Source of the DNA: Oscillospiraceae bacterium
GTDB taxonomy: Bacteria; Bacillota; Clostridia; Oscillospirales; Ruminococcaceae
NCBI GenBank assembly: GCA_030527085.1
Contig: JAUNBN010000019.1
Coordinates: forward strand, 1-12,708
Length of the DNA: 12,708 nucleotides
Direction: 5' to 3'
Shown: positions 6,812 through 12,708 of the stretch, in pieces
How positions within the stretch are numbered: the stretch's first letter is position 1
Layout of the letters: each line of letters begins with the position of its first letter
Translations under genes and position numbers: made by a program
The notes under the pieces: model-generated
What the model was told of the DNA's origin: nothing
Seen by the model: the letters and a program-made list of their open reading frames with translations, nothing else
The model's database searches: none

Positions 6812-7024
6812 ATGATAGTCTATTATCCCTTGTGGGAAACTCTGAAAGAAAAAGGCTTTACAACATACACGCTCAGATACAAGTTTGGAATCAGCGGCAG
6901 CACGGTTCAGCGGCTGCGCAAAAACATGTCGATCTCAACCAACACGCTTGATGATATTTGCAGACTGCTCAATTGTAAGCTCTCAGACCTTGCGGAATAT
7001 GTCGAATCCGGGGATATGAGCTGA
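6812..7024 (+). CDS. small Cro/CI-type (XRE) HTH regulator
   Basis: DNA-binding protein of 70 residues that is almost entirely one HTH of the Cro/C1 type (HTH_26-like). WETLKEKGFTTYTLRYKFGI leads into the turn and recognition helix SGSTVQRLRKNMSIS, then TNTLDDICRLLNCKLSDLAEYV closes the five-helix fold. ATG 6812 is chosen because AAAGGAGGG (6796-6804) lies 7 bases upstream. The in-frame ATG at 6785 lies before this ribosome site and would add nine atypical residues. It has no effector domain, so it is probably an autoregulator and repressor of the divergent SLOG gene through the dyad at 6738-6777. GC is about 45% (54 of 120 bases at 6841-6960), well below most neighbours, which suggests transfer. 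Confidence 0.9.
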   Translation: MIVYYPLWETLKEKGFTTYTLRYKFGISGSTVQRLRKNMSISTNTLDDICRLLNCKLSDLAEYVESGDMS

Positions 7025-7128
7025 TGAACGCATAGCCTCTAAGCCTTCGGCTGCGGCTGTGCCAGCGCCGCCGGAGTCAAGCGTTTAGTTCCCCCTCCTG
7101 CTCCATTGCTATTAAGCTGAGTGCCTCC

Positions 7129-7153
7129 CTTCCCCCGCCTTTAGCGGAGGAAG
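7129..7153. repeat. degenerate relative of the palindromic element
   Basis: CTTCCCCCGC (7129-7138) pairs with GCGGAGGAAG (7144-7153) with one mismatch. It has the CCCCCGCC-type core of the dispersed palindromes but a larger loop and no conserved flank. It may be a decayed copy. Confidence 0.4.
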
Positions 7154-7220
7154 ATTGCGTCGAACCCGCTTTTAGCCTCTTGCAGGCGCTCAGGGAGTTC
7201 CAAAAAAGCGGGTATTTGTG

Positions 7221-7253
7221 ACTGTATCCCCCGCCGGAGGCGGGGGATACAGT
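7221..7253. repeat. dispersed palindromic element, copy 2
   Basis: Perfect 15-bp stem: ACTGTATCCCCCGCC (7221-7235), loop GGA, complement 7239-7253. It has the same GC core and GNA-type loop as the other copies, but its flanks fit the ACGC-CGGGAC motif only loosely. It carries GGGAGTTCC and GGAACTCCC symmetrically outside. It lies upstream of the PHP promoter. Confidence 0.8.
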
Positions 7254-7292
7254 AAAAAGCGCGCGACAGGAACTCCCCTCTCGCACCGGGCA

Positions 7293-7321
7293 TTGAATTT
7301 AGGGCGCTTATTTGTTATTAT
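7293..7321 (+). promoter_or_regulatory. sigma-A-type promoter for the PHP-domain gene
   Basis: TTGAAT (7293-7298) and TATTAT (7316-7321) are 17 bases apart, with 4/6 and 5/6 matches to consensus. Predicted start is near 7328, about 33 bases before the ATG at 7361; AAAGGAG lies in the short leader. Confidence 0.6.
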
Positions 7322-7360
7322 GTCGATGTATACGGCTTGTTTAAAGGAGCTTAAGGCGCG

Positions 7361-9151
7361 ATGAGCGAAAAAACCAGGTTTTCATATTCCCCGAGCGGAG
7401 GCGAAGCGGAGGACGGCGCGGATATCACCGCCTCGACCCGCAAAAAACGCAGGCAGGACATAGACGACATAGCGAGGCAGACCGGCGCGGCCAAGAGCGC
7501 CAAAACCACGGCGGCGGCGAGCGCGGCTAAAAGCGCCCCCGGCGGGGAGGCGGCGAAGAAAGAGACTGTTAAGAAGCTCCGCGAGGAGCGCGCAGCCCGC
7601 AGCGATGACAAGGCCGTCTACGGCGAGGAGCTTTCAAGCGCGAAGAAGGCCTCCGTCAAGACTTCCGCCCCCGAAAGCGCTTCGAGCGCGGCGGCGGCAA
7701 AACAGGGCGGCGACGTTCAGCTCGAGCTTATAAAGAAGCGCGAGAAGGCCAAGTCCTCCGGCGCGCAGTGGAAGGGAGAGCCCGCGGCCGAGAGCGCCGC
7801 AGGGCGAATGACCAAGGAGGCCAAGCGCGCGAGTTTTTCCTCTCTGGCTCCCTCTGCCTCCGAGACCGCCGCGAGCGCGTCCAAGCGCTCCGCCACGGCG
7901 CAGCAGGCTTCTCTTGATTTTAAGGAGGTAGACGAGGTCTTCGGCGAGACAACGAGCTCAAAGGAGCGCCTCGCCGCGAAGCGCGGCGCAAAGAGCGGCG
8001 CGGCTAAAAAGGCCTCAGGCAAGCGCGCGGCGGCAAGCGCAAAAGCATCCCCCAGAAACGCCAAAAAGAGCTCAAAAAAGAATAAAAAGAAGAGCGGCAA
8101 GGCGCTCAAATGGGTACTCATAGGCGGCGGGGGCCTTCTCGTCGCGGCGCTGGCTCTGGCGGCGCTCTATCTTTTCGGCATAGTAAACCTCTTCCCCTCA
8201 AGACCCATCACCTATTCTGCCTCAGACAGCTCTACCTTTTTAACCTATTTGAGCCACCCCTCCCTCAAGGCGGGCGACACCATAGCCTTAAGCGAGCCGG
8301 TTACGGTCGATATAGACGAAACCTACGGCGGCTTCGTCTCTCTGCCGCTCGTTAATCTCGAGAACGTCGAGTTCCAAAACGGCACGCTGCTGCTTTTGGG
8401 CGGCGCGAATCAGGACTCCGCCTCTCTGGACGGCGTGAGCTTTACGAACGTAGAGGTCTATATAGACGCGACGCATACAGATTTGAGCTGGAGCGGCTAT
8501 ACCGACGACACCTACATAAACTGCAGGACCCTGAACGGCTCGCCGCACTTAACGGATGTCTCCTTCCCCATAGTCGGCGCGCGCATGTCCATTCCCGTAA
8601 CGCTTGTCAACACCGGCCCCGCCCTTACGAACGCCGAGGTCACCTTCTCCTCGCCGAGCTATATCTTCACCGAAGGCGAGACCTATCTTGTTGACAGCAT
8701 TCCGGCCAACAGCTCCGTCTCCGTCGAAGTGCCTGTTATTGCCGTAGAGGGCGGGCGCACGCGCATCTACGCCCACGACTCCAGCGGCGCGGTAAGCGGC
8801 GACAGCGGCTTTATAAATATTGTCGGAACGGGCTACTATTCCGGCGACCTTCACACCCACTCCACGGCGAGCGTCTACAAGCGCTATTCCACCATAGAGG
8901 AAAATGTGGAATACGGCTATAAAAACGGCATGAGCTTTATAGTCAGCGTTGAGAACTACACCTCCGAGGACGAGGACGACTACGCCGACGAGCTTGTCTG
9001 GGCGCAGGAGGCCGCCGAGCGTGAGGCCGCGGAAGAGGCCGCCGCCGAAGCCGCGGCGGCAGCTGCAGCAGCCAGCGGCGAAACCGAGGAGACCACAGAG
9101 ACCACAGAGAGCACCGAAAGCACCGAGAGAAGGCGATACGGTCTCCTTTAG
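7361..9151 (+). CDS. membrane-anchored PHP-domain (CehA-like) protein, N-terminal part before frameshift
   Basis: First part of a protein that would have about 1047 residues if one base near 9128 were skipped. Residues 1-246 are a basic Ala/Ser/Lys-rich, probably disordered cytoplasmic tail ending in a lysine cluster. A single membrane segment follows (about 251-275, WVLIGGGGLLVAALALAALY). Next comes an extracellular beta-rich region, then the start of a PHP domain with GDLHTHS (495-501), giving the H-x-H metal pair (H498, H500), and TIEENVEYGYKNGMSFIVSV. Where PHP hydrolases have T-D-H, this protein has SVENYT (529-534), so those ligands are absent. An acidic and polyalanine linker follows, and the frame ends at TAG 9149-9151 after out-of-frame residues RRRYGLL. 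CehA/McbA-type relatives are metal-dependent phosphoesterases; activity here is doubtful. Promoter and terminator fit a single-gene unit. Confidence 0.85.
   Translation: MSEKTRFSYSPSGGEAEDGADITASTRKKRRQDIDDIARQTGAAKSAKTTAAASAAKSAPGGEAAKKETVKKLREERAARSDDKAVYGEELSSAKKASVKTSAPESASSAAAAKQGGDVQLELIKKREKAKSSGAQWKGEPAAESAAGRMTKEAKRASFSSLAPSASETAASASKRSATAQQASLDFKEVDEVFGETTSSKERLAAKRGAKSGAAKKASGKRAAASAKASPRNAKKSSKKNKKKSGKALKWVLIGGGGLLVAALALAALYLFGIVNLFPSRPITYSASDSSTFLTYLSHPSLKAGDTIALSEPVTVDIDETYGGFVSLPLVNLENVEFQNGTLLLLGGANQDSASLDGVSFTNVEVYIDATHTDLSWSGYTDDTYINCRTLNGSPHLTDVSFPIVGARMSIPVTLVNTGPALTNAEVTFSSPSYIFTEGETYLVDSIPANSSVSVEVPVIAVEGGRTRIYAHDSSGAVSGDSGFINIVGTGYYSGDLHTHSTASVYKRYSTIEENVEYGYKNGMSFIVSVENYTSEDEDDYADELVWAQEAAEREAAEEAAAEAAAAAAAASGETEETTETTESTESTERRRYGLL
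9089..9124 (+). repeat. four tandem 9-base units in the PHP linker
   Basis: Four imperfect units (GAGACCACA twice, GAGAGCACC, GAAAGCACC) encode an acidic Thr/Ser/Glu linker. The reading frame is lost immediately after them. Slippage of whole 9-base units would keep frame, so the frameshift needs a separate one-base change. Confidence 0.7.
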
Positions 9152-10505
9152 GGGCGGCAGCAGCCTGCCAGTGCTGCTCGCGAGTTCGCCCGTCAGCATA
9201 GAACCCCTCACCTCCACCGCCTCTACCGCCACGGACGACACGGACTCGGACAGCTCCTCCGAAACGGACGAGGAGGAAGAGGACGCGGTAGAGATCAGAA
9301 TAGAAGCGCAGGAGCTCAACTACCCCGAAAAGCTTAGCCAGAGCACGGTCGATTCGATAGTCGGCGGCTCGGGCCGCTTCCTGCAGCTTGTCGGCAACGA
9401 GACGGGCTACAACAGCCAGCATATGCTCACGCTGAACACCACCTTCCTGCCCCGCTCCGACTACGGCCGCACCATCTACCGCTTCGGCATCTGGACCTAC
9501 CAGAACGCCGTCGATTATGTAGTGGAGGACGGCGGAATAGTCATACTCCCGCACTTCTTCGACAGAGACATCGCGACGGGCGCGAGCATGGTGCTCTCGC
9601 TTTGGAACTATACCGCCCTCGAAATAATGAGCGGCGGGCGCGGCAGCGCGTCCTCCGAGACGCGCGCCGAGTTCAACGCCTGGAATGCCGTCAACGCCAA
9701 CGGCCTGCAGCGCATCTTCGCGGTCATGAGCAGCAACAACACCACTAAAGAGCAGGTGGGCACGCGCTATATAAGCGGGCTTATGGGCCGCCTTACCGAA
9801 GAAAACGTCTACGAGATGATACGCTCGGGCAACTATATAGCCACCAACGGCCCGACGGTGCGCTTTGAACTGGGCGGAATAGAGATGGGCGGCACGGCCA
9901 CCGTGCCGATGGTCGAGGACGAGGCGGCCTCGGCCGCGAGCGGCGAGACGGTCTATCAGAAATACCCCGTTCAAGCGAAAATCTACGCCTGCGACGACAG
10001 TCCGCTCACTACGGTGCAGCTTATCCGCTACGAGATAAAGTCCTCGATAGAGGACCCCACGCCCGAATACATCTTTGAAATCGACCTTACGGGTCAGAAT
10101 GTCTACGAGTATTCCGAGGTGCTTGATATCGAGGTGGGCCCCGAGGAGTTCTACCGCCTGGAGGCCCGCTCCGAGCAGGACGACGCTTACGACGACGTGG
10201 GCGTGGGTCTCTCAAACCCGATTTGGATATACGGCTCCAACGAGTCCTCCCAGACTCTGGTCTCGGCATCCGGCTTCGAGCTCAAGCTCAAGGGCGAGGT
10301 GGTCGAAACAGCCAACAACCGCTGGGCTCTCAAGGACATAAACAACTTCATTCCCATGCTTTTCAGCGCCGACACGAACGCGGCCTACACCAGCGTCGCC
10401 TATCACGAGCGCGACAGCGTGAACTTCCCGGACAGCGTGACGATCTATATGCTCGCGCCCGACGGCAAAACCAACGCCACCGAAACGCTCTATATCCTCG
10501 ATTAA
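9129..10505 (+). CDS. membrane-anchored PHP-domain protein, C-terminal part after frameshift
   Basis: Continuation, one frame over, of the gene starting at 7361; no ribosome site or start codon marks it as an independent gene. If the A at 9128 is dropped, GAG reads into GAA GGC GAT and the product continues EGDTVSFRGGSS. A second low-complexity acidic stretch follows (SDSSSETDEEEEDAVE), then the rest of the PHP domain: NETGYNSQH (E680 and H687 of the fused numbering, matching the G-x-E...H motif), GGIVILPHFFD (H731, matching nHP) and ALEIMSGGRG. Where PHP enzymes have S-D-x-H this protein has SSNN (790-793). ENVYEMIRSGNYIATNGPTV matches the conserved end of CehA-like domains. About 220 residues of beta-type sequence follow. 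The domain keeps roughly half of the expected ligands and carries an insertion of some 115 residues. The terminator at 10508-10547 follows the TAA. Confidence 0.82.
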   Translation, partial: EGDTVSFRGGSSLPVLLASSPVSIEPLTSTASTATDDTDSDSSSETDEEEEDAVEIRIEAQELNYPEKLSQSTVDSIVGGSGRFLQLVGNETGYNSQHMLTLNTTFLPRSDYGRTIYRFGIWTYQNAVDYVVEDGGIVILPHFFDRDIATGASMVLSLWNYTALEIMSGGRGSASSETRAEFNAWNAVNANGLQRIFAVMSSNNTTKEQVGTRYISGLMGRLTEENVYEMIRSGNYIATNGPTVRFELGGIEMGGTATVPMVEDEAASAASGETVYQKYPVQAKIYACDDSPLTTVQLIRYEIKSSIEDPTPEYIFEIDLTGQNVYEYSEVLDIEVGPEEFYRLEARSEQDDAYDDVGVGLSNPIWIYGSNESSQTLVSASGFELKLKGEVVETANNRWALKDINNFIPMLFSADTNAAYTSVAYHERDSVNFPDSVTIYMLAPDGKTNATETLYILD

Positions 10506-10507
10506 AT

Positions 10508-10547
10508 CCAAAATAAGACTCTGTTTATAAGCGGAGTCTTATTTTGG
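10508..10547. terminator. bidirectional intrinsic terminator after the PHP gene
   Basis: Perfect 14-bp stem CCAAAATAAGACTC (10508-10521) with 10534-10547 around a 12-base loop. The A/T-rich ends act as a U-tract. It starts three bases after the PHP stop codon. Confidence 0.85.
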
Positions 10548-10559
10548 CCTTTAAGCGGC

Positions 10560-10608
10560 TGTTTACCCCGCCTTCGGCGGGGTAAACACAATAGCAAACG
10601 CTCGGGAC
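10560..10608 (+). repeat. dispersed palindromic element, copy 3
   Basis: Perfect 13-bp stem TGTTTACCCCGCC (10560-10572), loop TTC, complement 10576-10588. Nine bases later comes the flank ACGCTCGGGAC (10598-10608), one base shorter than in copies 1 and 4. Orientation is opposite to those copies. It lies just upstream of the phosphate transporter gene. Confidence 0.82.
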
Positions 10609-10634
10609 ACCCCTAAAGCATAAGGAAGCTGACA

Positions 10635-12404
10635 ATGGACATTTTTTCGTTCTTCACCATAGCGGGAGGCCTCGCCTTCTTCCTCTATGGTATGCACGTT
10701 CTCTCAACCGGCCTTGAAAAGATGGCGGGCGGAAAACTCGAACAGACGCTTCGAAAGGCCACCTCGAACGTAGCCAGGGCTTTGGCTCTCGGAGCCGGCA
10801 TAACGATAGCTATTCAAAGCTCCTCGGCTATGACGGTCATGCTTATAGGCCTCGTTAATTCCGGCATAATGCAGCTCGAGCAGACCGTGGGGCTGATAAT
10901 GGGCTCAAATATCGGCACCACGCTCACGGCCTGGATACTCTCACTCTCGGGCCTGGAGGGCGATAACGTCTTTGTTCGCCTGCTCAGCCCCGACTCCTTT
11001 TCGCCGGTTATGGCCTTCGCGGGCATAGTTATGATGATGACCTCGCGCAAGAAGCGCGAGCGCGATATAGGCGAGGTGCTGCTCGGCTTCGCTATACTGA
11101 TGTTCGGCATGGAGCTCATGAAGGACGCGGTAAGCCCGCTTGCAGACTCGCCCGCCTTTTACAGCATAATAACCTACTTTGAAAACCCGCTTTTGGGCGT
11201 GCTCACCGGCGCCTTTGTCACGGCAGTCATTCAAAGCTCCGCGGCCTCTGTGGGCATTCTTCAGGCTCTCTCGCTCACGGGCGGCATAAGCTACGGAGTT
11301 GCCATTCCGATAATCATGGGCCAGAATATAGGAACCTGCGCCACCGCCTTGATTTCAAGCATAGGCGCAAACCGCAACGCCAAGCGCGTGGCTTTGGTCC
11401 ACGTCTACTTCAACCTCATAGGCACGGCGTTTATGCTGGCCGTTTTGTTCGCCGCTCGCGCAATATTCAGCCCGCCGCTGCTCGAGCAGACCATAAGCCC
11501 CGTAGGCATCGCCGCCTGCCACACTATTTTCAACGTGAGCGTAACGGCGCTGCTGCTCCCCTTCAGGGATAAACTGGTAAAGCTCGCGGAAAACTCGCTG
11601 CGCAGAACCTCCGCCGAGCTCTCCGTCGATGGCAGGCTCATGCTCGACGAGCGCCTGCTCAACACTCCCTCCGTAGCCATTGCCGAGTGCAAGAACGCGA
11701 CCGACGCGATGGCCGAGCTTGTTGAAAAGCAGCTGAAGCTCTCCATAGACTGCCTGCGCGATTACAACCGCGAGGCGGCGGCCGAGCTTGCCAGCTGCAA
11801 CGACCTTGTAGACGAATATGAGGACAAGCTCGGAAGCTTCCTTATAATGATACGCGGCGACCTCTCCGACCAGGACCGCAAGACCGTCTCTCAGCTTTTG
11901 CGCGCCATAGGAGACCTCGAGCGCATAGGCGACCACACCGAGAGCATAGTGCGCATGGCCGAGGAGCTTCACACGAAGAAGATAAACTTCTCGATCGAGG
12001 CCTCTCATGAGCTTGAGGTCATCGAGCGCGCGCTGCTTGAAATAATGGAAATGACCAAGCAGTCCTTTATCGACGGCGACAGCGAGGCGGCGGGGCGCGT
12101 AGAGCCGCTCGAGCAGGTTATAGACGCGCTCAAGGACAATATCATGGCCCGCCATGTAGAGCGGCTGCAAAAGGGAGTGTGCACCATAGAGCTGGGCTTC
12201 ATTCTCTCCAACCTGCTCACGGACTACGAGCGCATCTCCGACCACTGCTCCAATATTGCGGCGAGCGTTATAAAGACCGACGACAGCGCCATGCTTATGG
12301 ATATCCACGAGTATCTCCACAAGGTTAAGAGCGGCGCGGTGGCGAAGTTCAACGAGGAATACGACGAGTACTCGGATAAATACACCCTGGACGCAAGACC
12401 CTGA
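10635..12404 (+). CDS. Na/Pi cotransporter family protein with C-terminal PhoU-like domain
   Basis: Integral membrane protein of 589 residues of the NptA/YjbB type. The relatives couple Na+ to phosphate movement, as import or export depending on member. The transporter has two inverted Na_Pi_cotrans repeats. The first has QSSSA (61-65) and GSNIGTT (90-96), the second has QSSAA (200-204) and GQNIGTC (229-235); these Q-S-S loops are the substrate and sodium signature. Hydrophobic segments run to about residue 310. A helical PhoU-like domain (about 345-560) follows, with the paired acidic motifs DLERIGDH and DYERISDH that in PhoU bind metal. AAGGA lies about 9 bases before ATG. It is monocistronic by appearance, with palindromic elements on both sides. 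No Pho-box was recognised. Transport direction cannot be told from sequence. Confidence 0.95.
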   Translation: MDIFSFFTIAGGLAFFLYGMHVLSTGLEKMAGGKLEQTLRKATSNVARALALGAGITIAIQSSSAMTVMLIGLVNSGIMQLEQTVGLIMGSNIGTTLTAWILSLSGLEGDNVFVRLLSPDSFSPVMAFAGIVMMMTSRKKRERDIGEVLLGFAILMFGMELMKDAVSPLADSPAFYSIITYFENPLLGVLTGAFVTAVIQSSAASVGILQALSLTGGISYGVAIPIIMGQNIGTCATALISSIGANRNAKRVALVHVYFNLIGTAFMLAVLFAARAIFSPPLLEQTISPVGIAACHTIFNVSVTALLLPFRDKLVKLAENSLRRTSAELSVDGRLMLDERLLNTPSVAIAECKNATDAMAELVEKQLKLSIDCLRDYNREAAAELASCNDLVDEYEDKLGSFLIMIRGDLSDQDRKTVSQLLRAIGDLERIGDHTESIVRMAEELHTKKINFSIEASHELEVIERALLEIMEMTKQSFIDGDSEAAGRVEPLEQVIDALKDNIMARHVERLQKGVCTIELGFILSNLLTDYERISDHCSNIAASVIKTDDSAMLMDIHEYLHKVKSGAVAKFNEEYDEYSDKYTLDARP

Positions 12405-12417
12405 TATGAGAGGAAGC

Positions 12418-12474
12418 GTCCCGTTGCGTGGATTTTTTGCCGTATTCCCCCGCCGAAGGCGGGGGAATACGGCA
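12418..12474 (-). repeat. dispersed palindromic element, copy 4
   Basis: Perfect 17-bp stem TGCCGTATTCCCCCGCC (12438-12454), loop GAA, complement 12458-12474. The minus-strand flank ACGCAACGGGAC (12418-12429) and the adjoining GGATTTTT (12430-12437) match copy 1 at 4494 almost base for base. The stem differs from copy 1 by paired changes that keep it intact. It lies just after the phosphate transporter. Confidence 0.87.
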
Positions 12475-12506
12475 TTTCACAGGTTTGTAGGCCACTCCCA
12501 TAAGAC

Positions 12507-12543
12507 TTAAGCCCCAAAGCGCTTCTTGCGCGCCGGGGCTTAA
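12507..12543. terminator. hairpin between convergent transporter and SGNH genes
   Basis: TTAAGCCCC (12507-12515) pairs with 12535-12543, and an inner GCGC/GCGC pair (12519-12522 and 12528-12531) extends the stem. The ends are AT-rich but there is no long T-run. It probably terminates both converging transcripts. Confidence 0.65.
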
Positions 12544-12573
12544 TATTATGCCTTTTCATCTCACTGAAATCCT

Positions 12574-12708
12574 TCAGTATTCGTCCAGCGCCGCCCGCAC
12601 CGCCCGCGAGGCCGCCTCGTAGCCCTCGGCTGAGAGGTGGACTCCGTCCTCGGTATAGGCTCGGTCTATTTTAAGGCCGTCCTCGCCGAGCAGCGCTTCG
12701 TGTACGTC
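12574..12708 (-). CDS. SGNH/GDSL-type hydrolase, C-terminal end only
   Basis: Only the last 44 residues are inside the window; the gene enters from the right edge. They read DVHEALLGEDGLKIDRAYTE followed by DGVHLSAEGY and a short helix ending LDEY. DGVHLSAEGY is the block V motif (D-x-x-H) of SGNH/GDSL hydrolases and supplies the catalytic Asp and His of the triad. The family covers esterases, lipases and acyl-sugar deacetylases; substrate and location cannot be judged without the N-terminus. The stop is TGA (12574-12576 on the plus strand), and it converges on the phosphate transporter. Confidence 0.8.
   Translation of the reverse strand, partial: DVHEALLGEDGLKIDRAYTEDGVHLSAEGYEAASRAVRAALDEY

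Larger units (their letters stand above)
7025..7360. other. 336-base gene-free region with nested inverted repeats
   Basis: No convincing ORF. It holds a degenerate hairpin (7129-7153); a 10-bp inverted repeat ACCCGCTTTT (7164-7173) with 7204-7213; a GGGAGTTCC/GGAACTCCC pair (7193-7201 and 7269-7277) that encloses palindromic copy 2 (7221-7253); and the PHP gene promoter (7293-7321). GGGAGTTCC lies in the loop of the 10-bp repeat, so both pairings together would form a pseudoknot or else compete. No known riboswitch was recognised. Confidence 0.6.

Noticed and set aside
9089..9135. Programmed +1 frameshift in the PHP gene
   Set aside because: No slippery run, rare codon or stimulatory structure was seen at the shift point; error or mutation is simpler.
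8943..9974. 343-codon open frame on the minus strand
   Set aside because: Antisense to the PHP gene, low-complexity Arg/Ala/Gly composition and no recognisable domain; a by-product of GC-rich coding sequence.
11355..12320. 321-codon open frame on the minus strand
   Set aside because: Antisense to the well-supported phosphate transporter, with no domain and no ribosome site that stands out.
4494..12474. CRISPR array or simple terminators as the explanation of the palindromic copies
   Set aside because: Copies are kilobases apart without spacers, and most lack a U-tract while sharing flank sequence that terminators would not need.
1..12708. tRNA, rRNA, insertion sequences, attachment sites or origin
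   Set aside because: No cloverleaf, rRNA signature, transposase or terminal-repeat pair was recognised by eye.

Overview
The window looks like chromosomal DNA of a GC-rich, endospore-forming member of the Clostridia, probably a gut Oscillospiraceae-type lineage. The sporulation genes (a SpoVB/YabM-type flippase, SpoVAC, SpoVAD), the mazG-hup arrangement, strong AGGAGG-type ribosome binding sites and the WYL, DUF4430 and SLOG families support this. The taxonomic guess is inference. Genes are densely packed and most coding sequence is clearly GC-rich.

Layout. (1) 1-2857, plus strand: 3' part of a SpoVB/YabM-like flippase, mazG and hup, closed by a strong terminator. This is the classical sporulation/housekeeping cluster, but the S4-domain gene (yabO/hslR) that usually follows hup is absent. 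(2) 2969-4472, minus strand: a WYL-domain regulator overlapping a small membrane-anchored DUF4430 protein, driven by a good sigma-A-like promoter. (3) 4651-6204, plus strand: spoVAC and spoVAD. spoVAC has an in-frame amber codon where relatives have Glu; reading through it restores the whole family C-terminus and ends in an ATGA overlap with spoVAD. No spoVAE follows. (4) 6240-7024: a divergent SLOG/DUF1273 gene and a small Cro/CI-type regulator, separated by an AT-rich dyad and a perfect-consensus promoter. This module has lower GC and looks acquired. (5) 7025-10547: a structured gene-free stretch, then a large membrane-anchored CehA-like PHP protein. It is split by a frameshift in an acidic repeat linker and lacks several metal-ligand residues. 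(6) 10635-12404: a Na/Pi cotransporter with PhoU-like tail. (7) 12574-12708, minus strand: the end of an SGNH/GDSL hydrolase.

The most distinctive non-coding signal is a dispersed family of GC-rich palindromes at 4494-4551, 7221-7253, 10560-10608 and 12418-12474. They have long perfect stems, three-base loops of the GNA type (or its complement) and a shared CCCCGCC/GGCGGGG core. Three of them also share a one-sided flank motif (ACGC, one or two bases, CGGGAC). The two closest copies differ by compensatory stem changes. All sit between genes and two bracket the phosphate transporter.

Two disrupted genes in 12.7 kb could mean recent gene decay or sequence error; raw reads would decide. I did not find a convincing new multi-gene system. 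The repeat family, the odd PHP protein and the SLOG/regulator module are the best leads.
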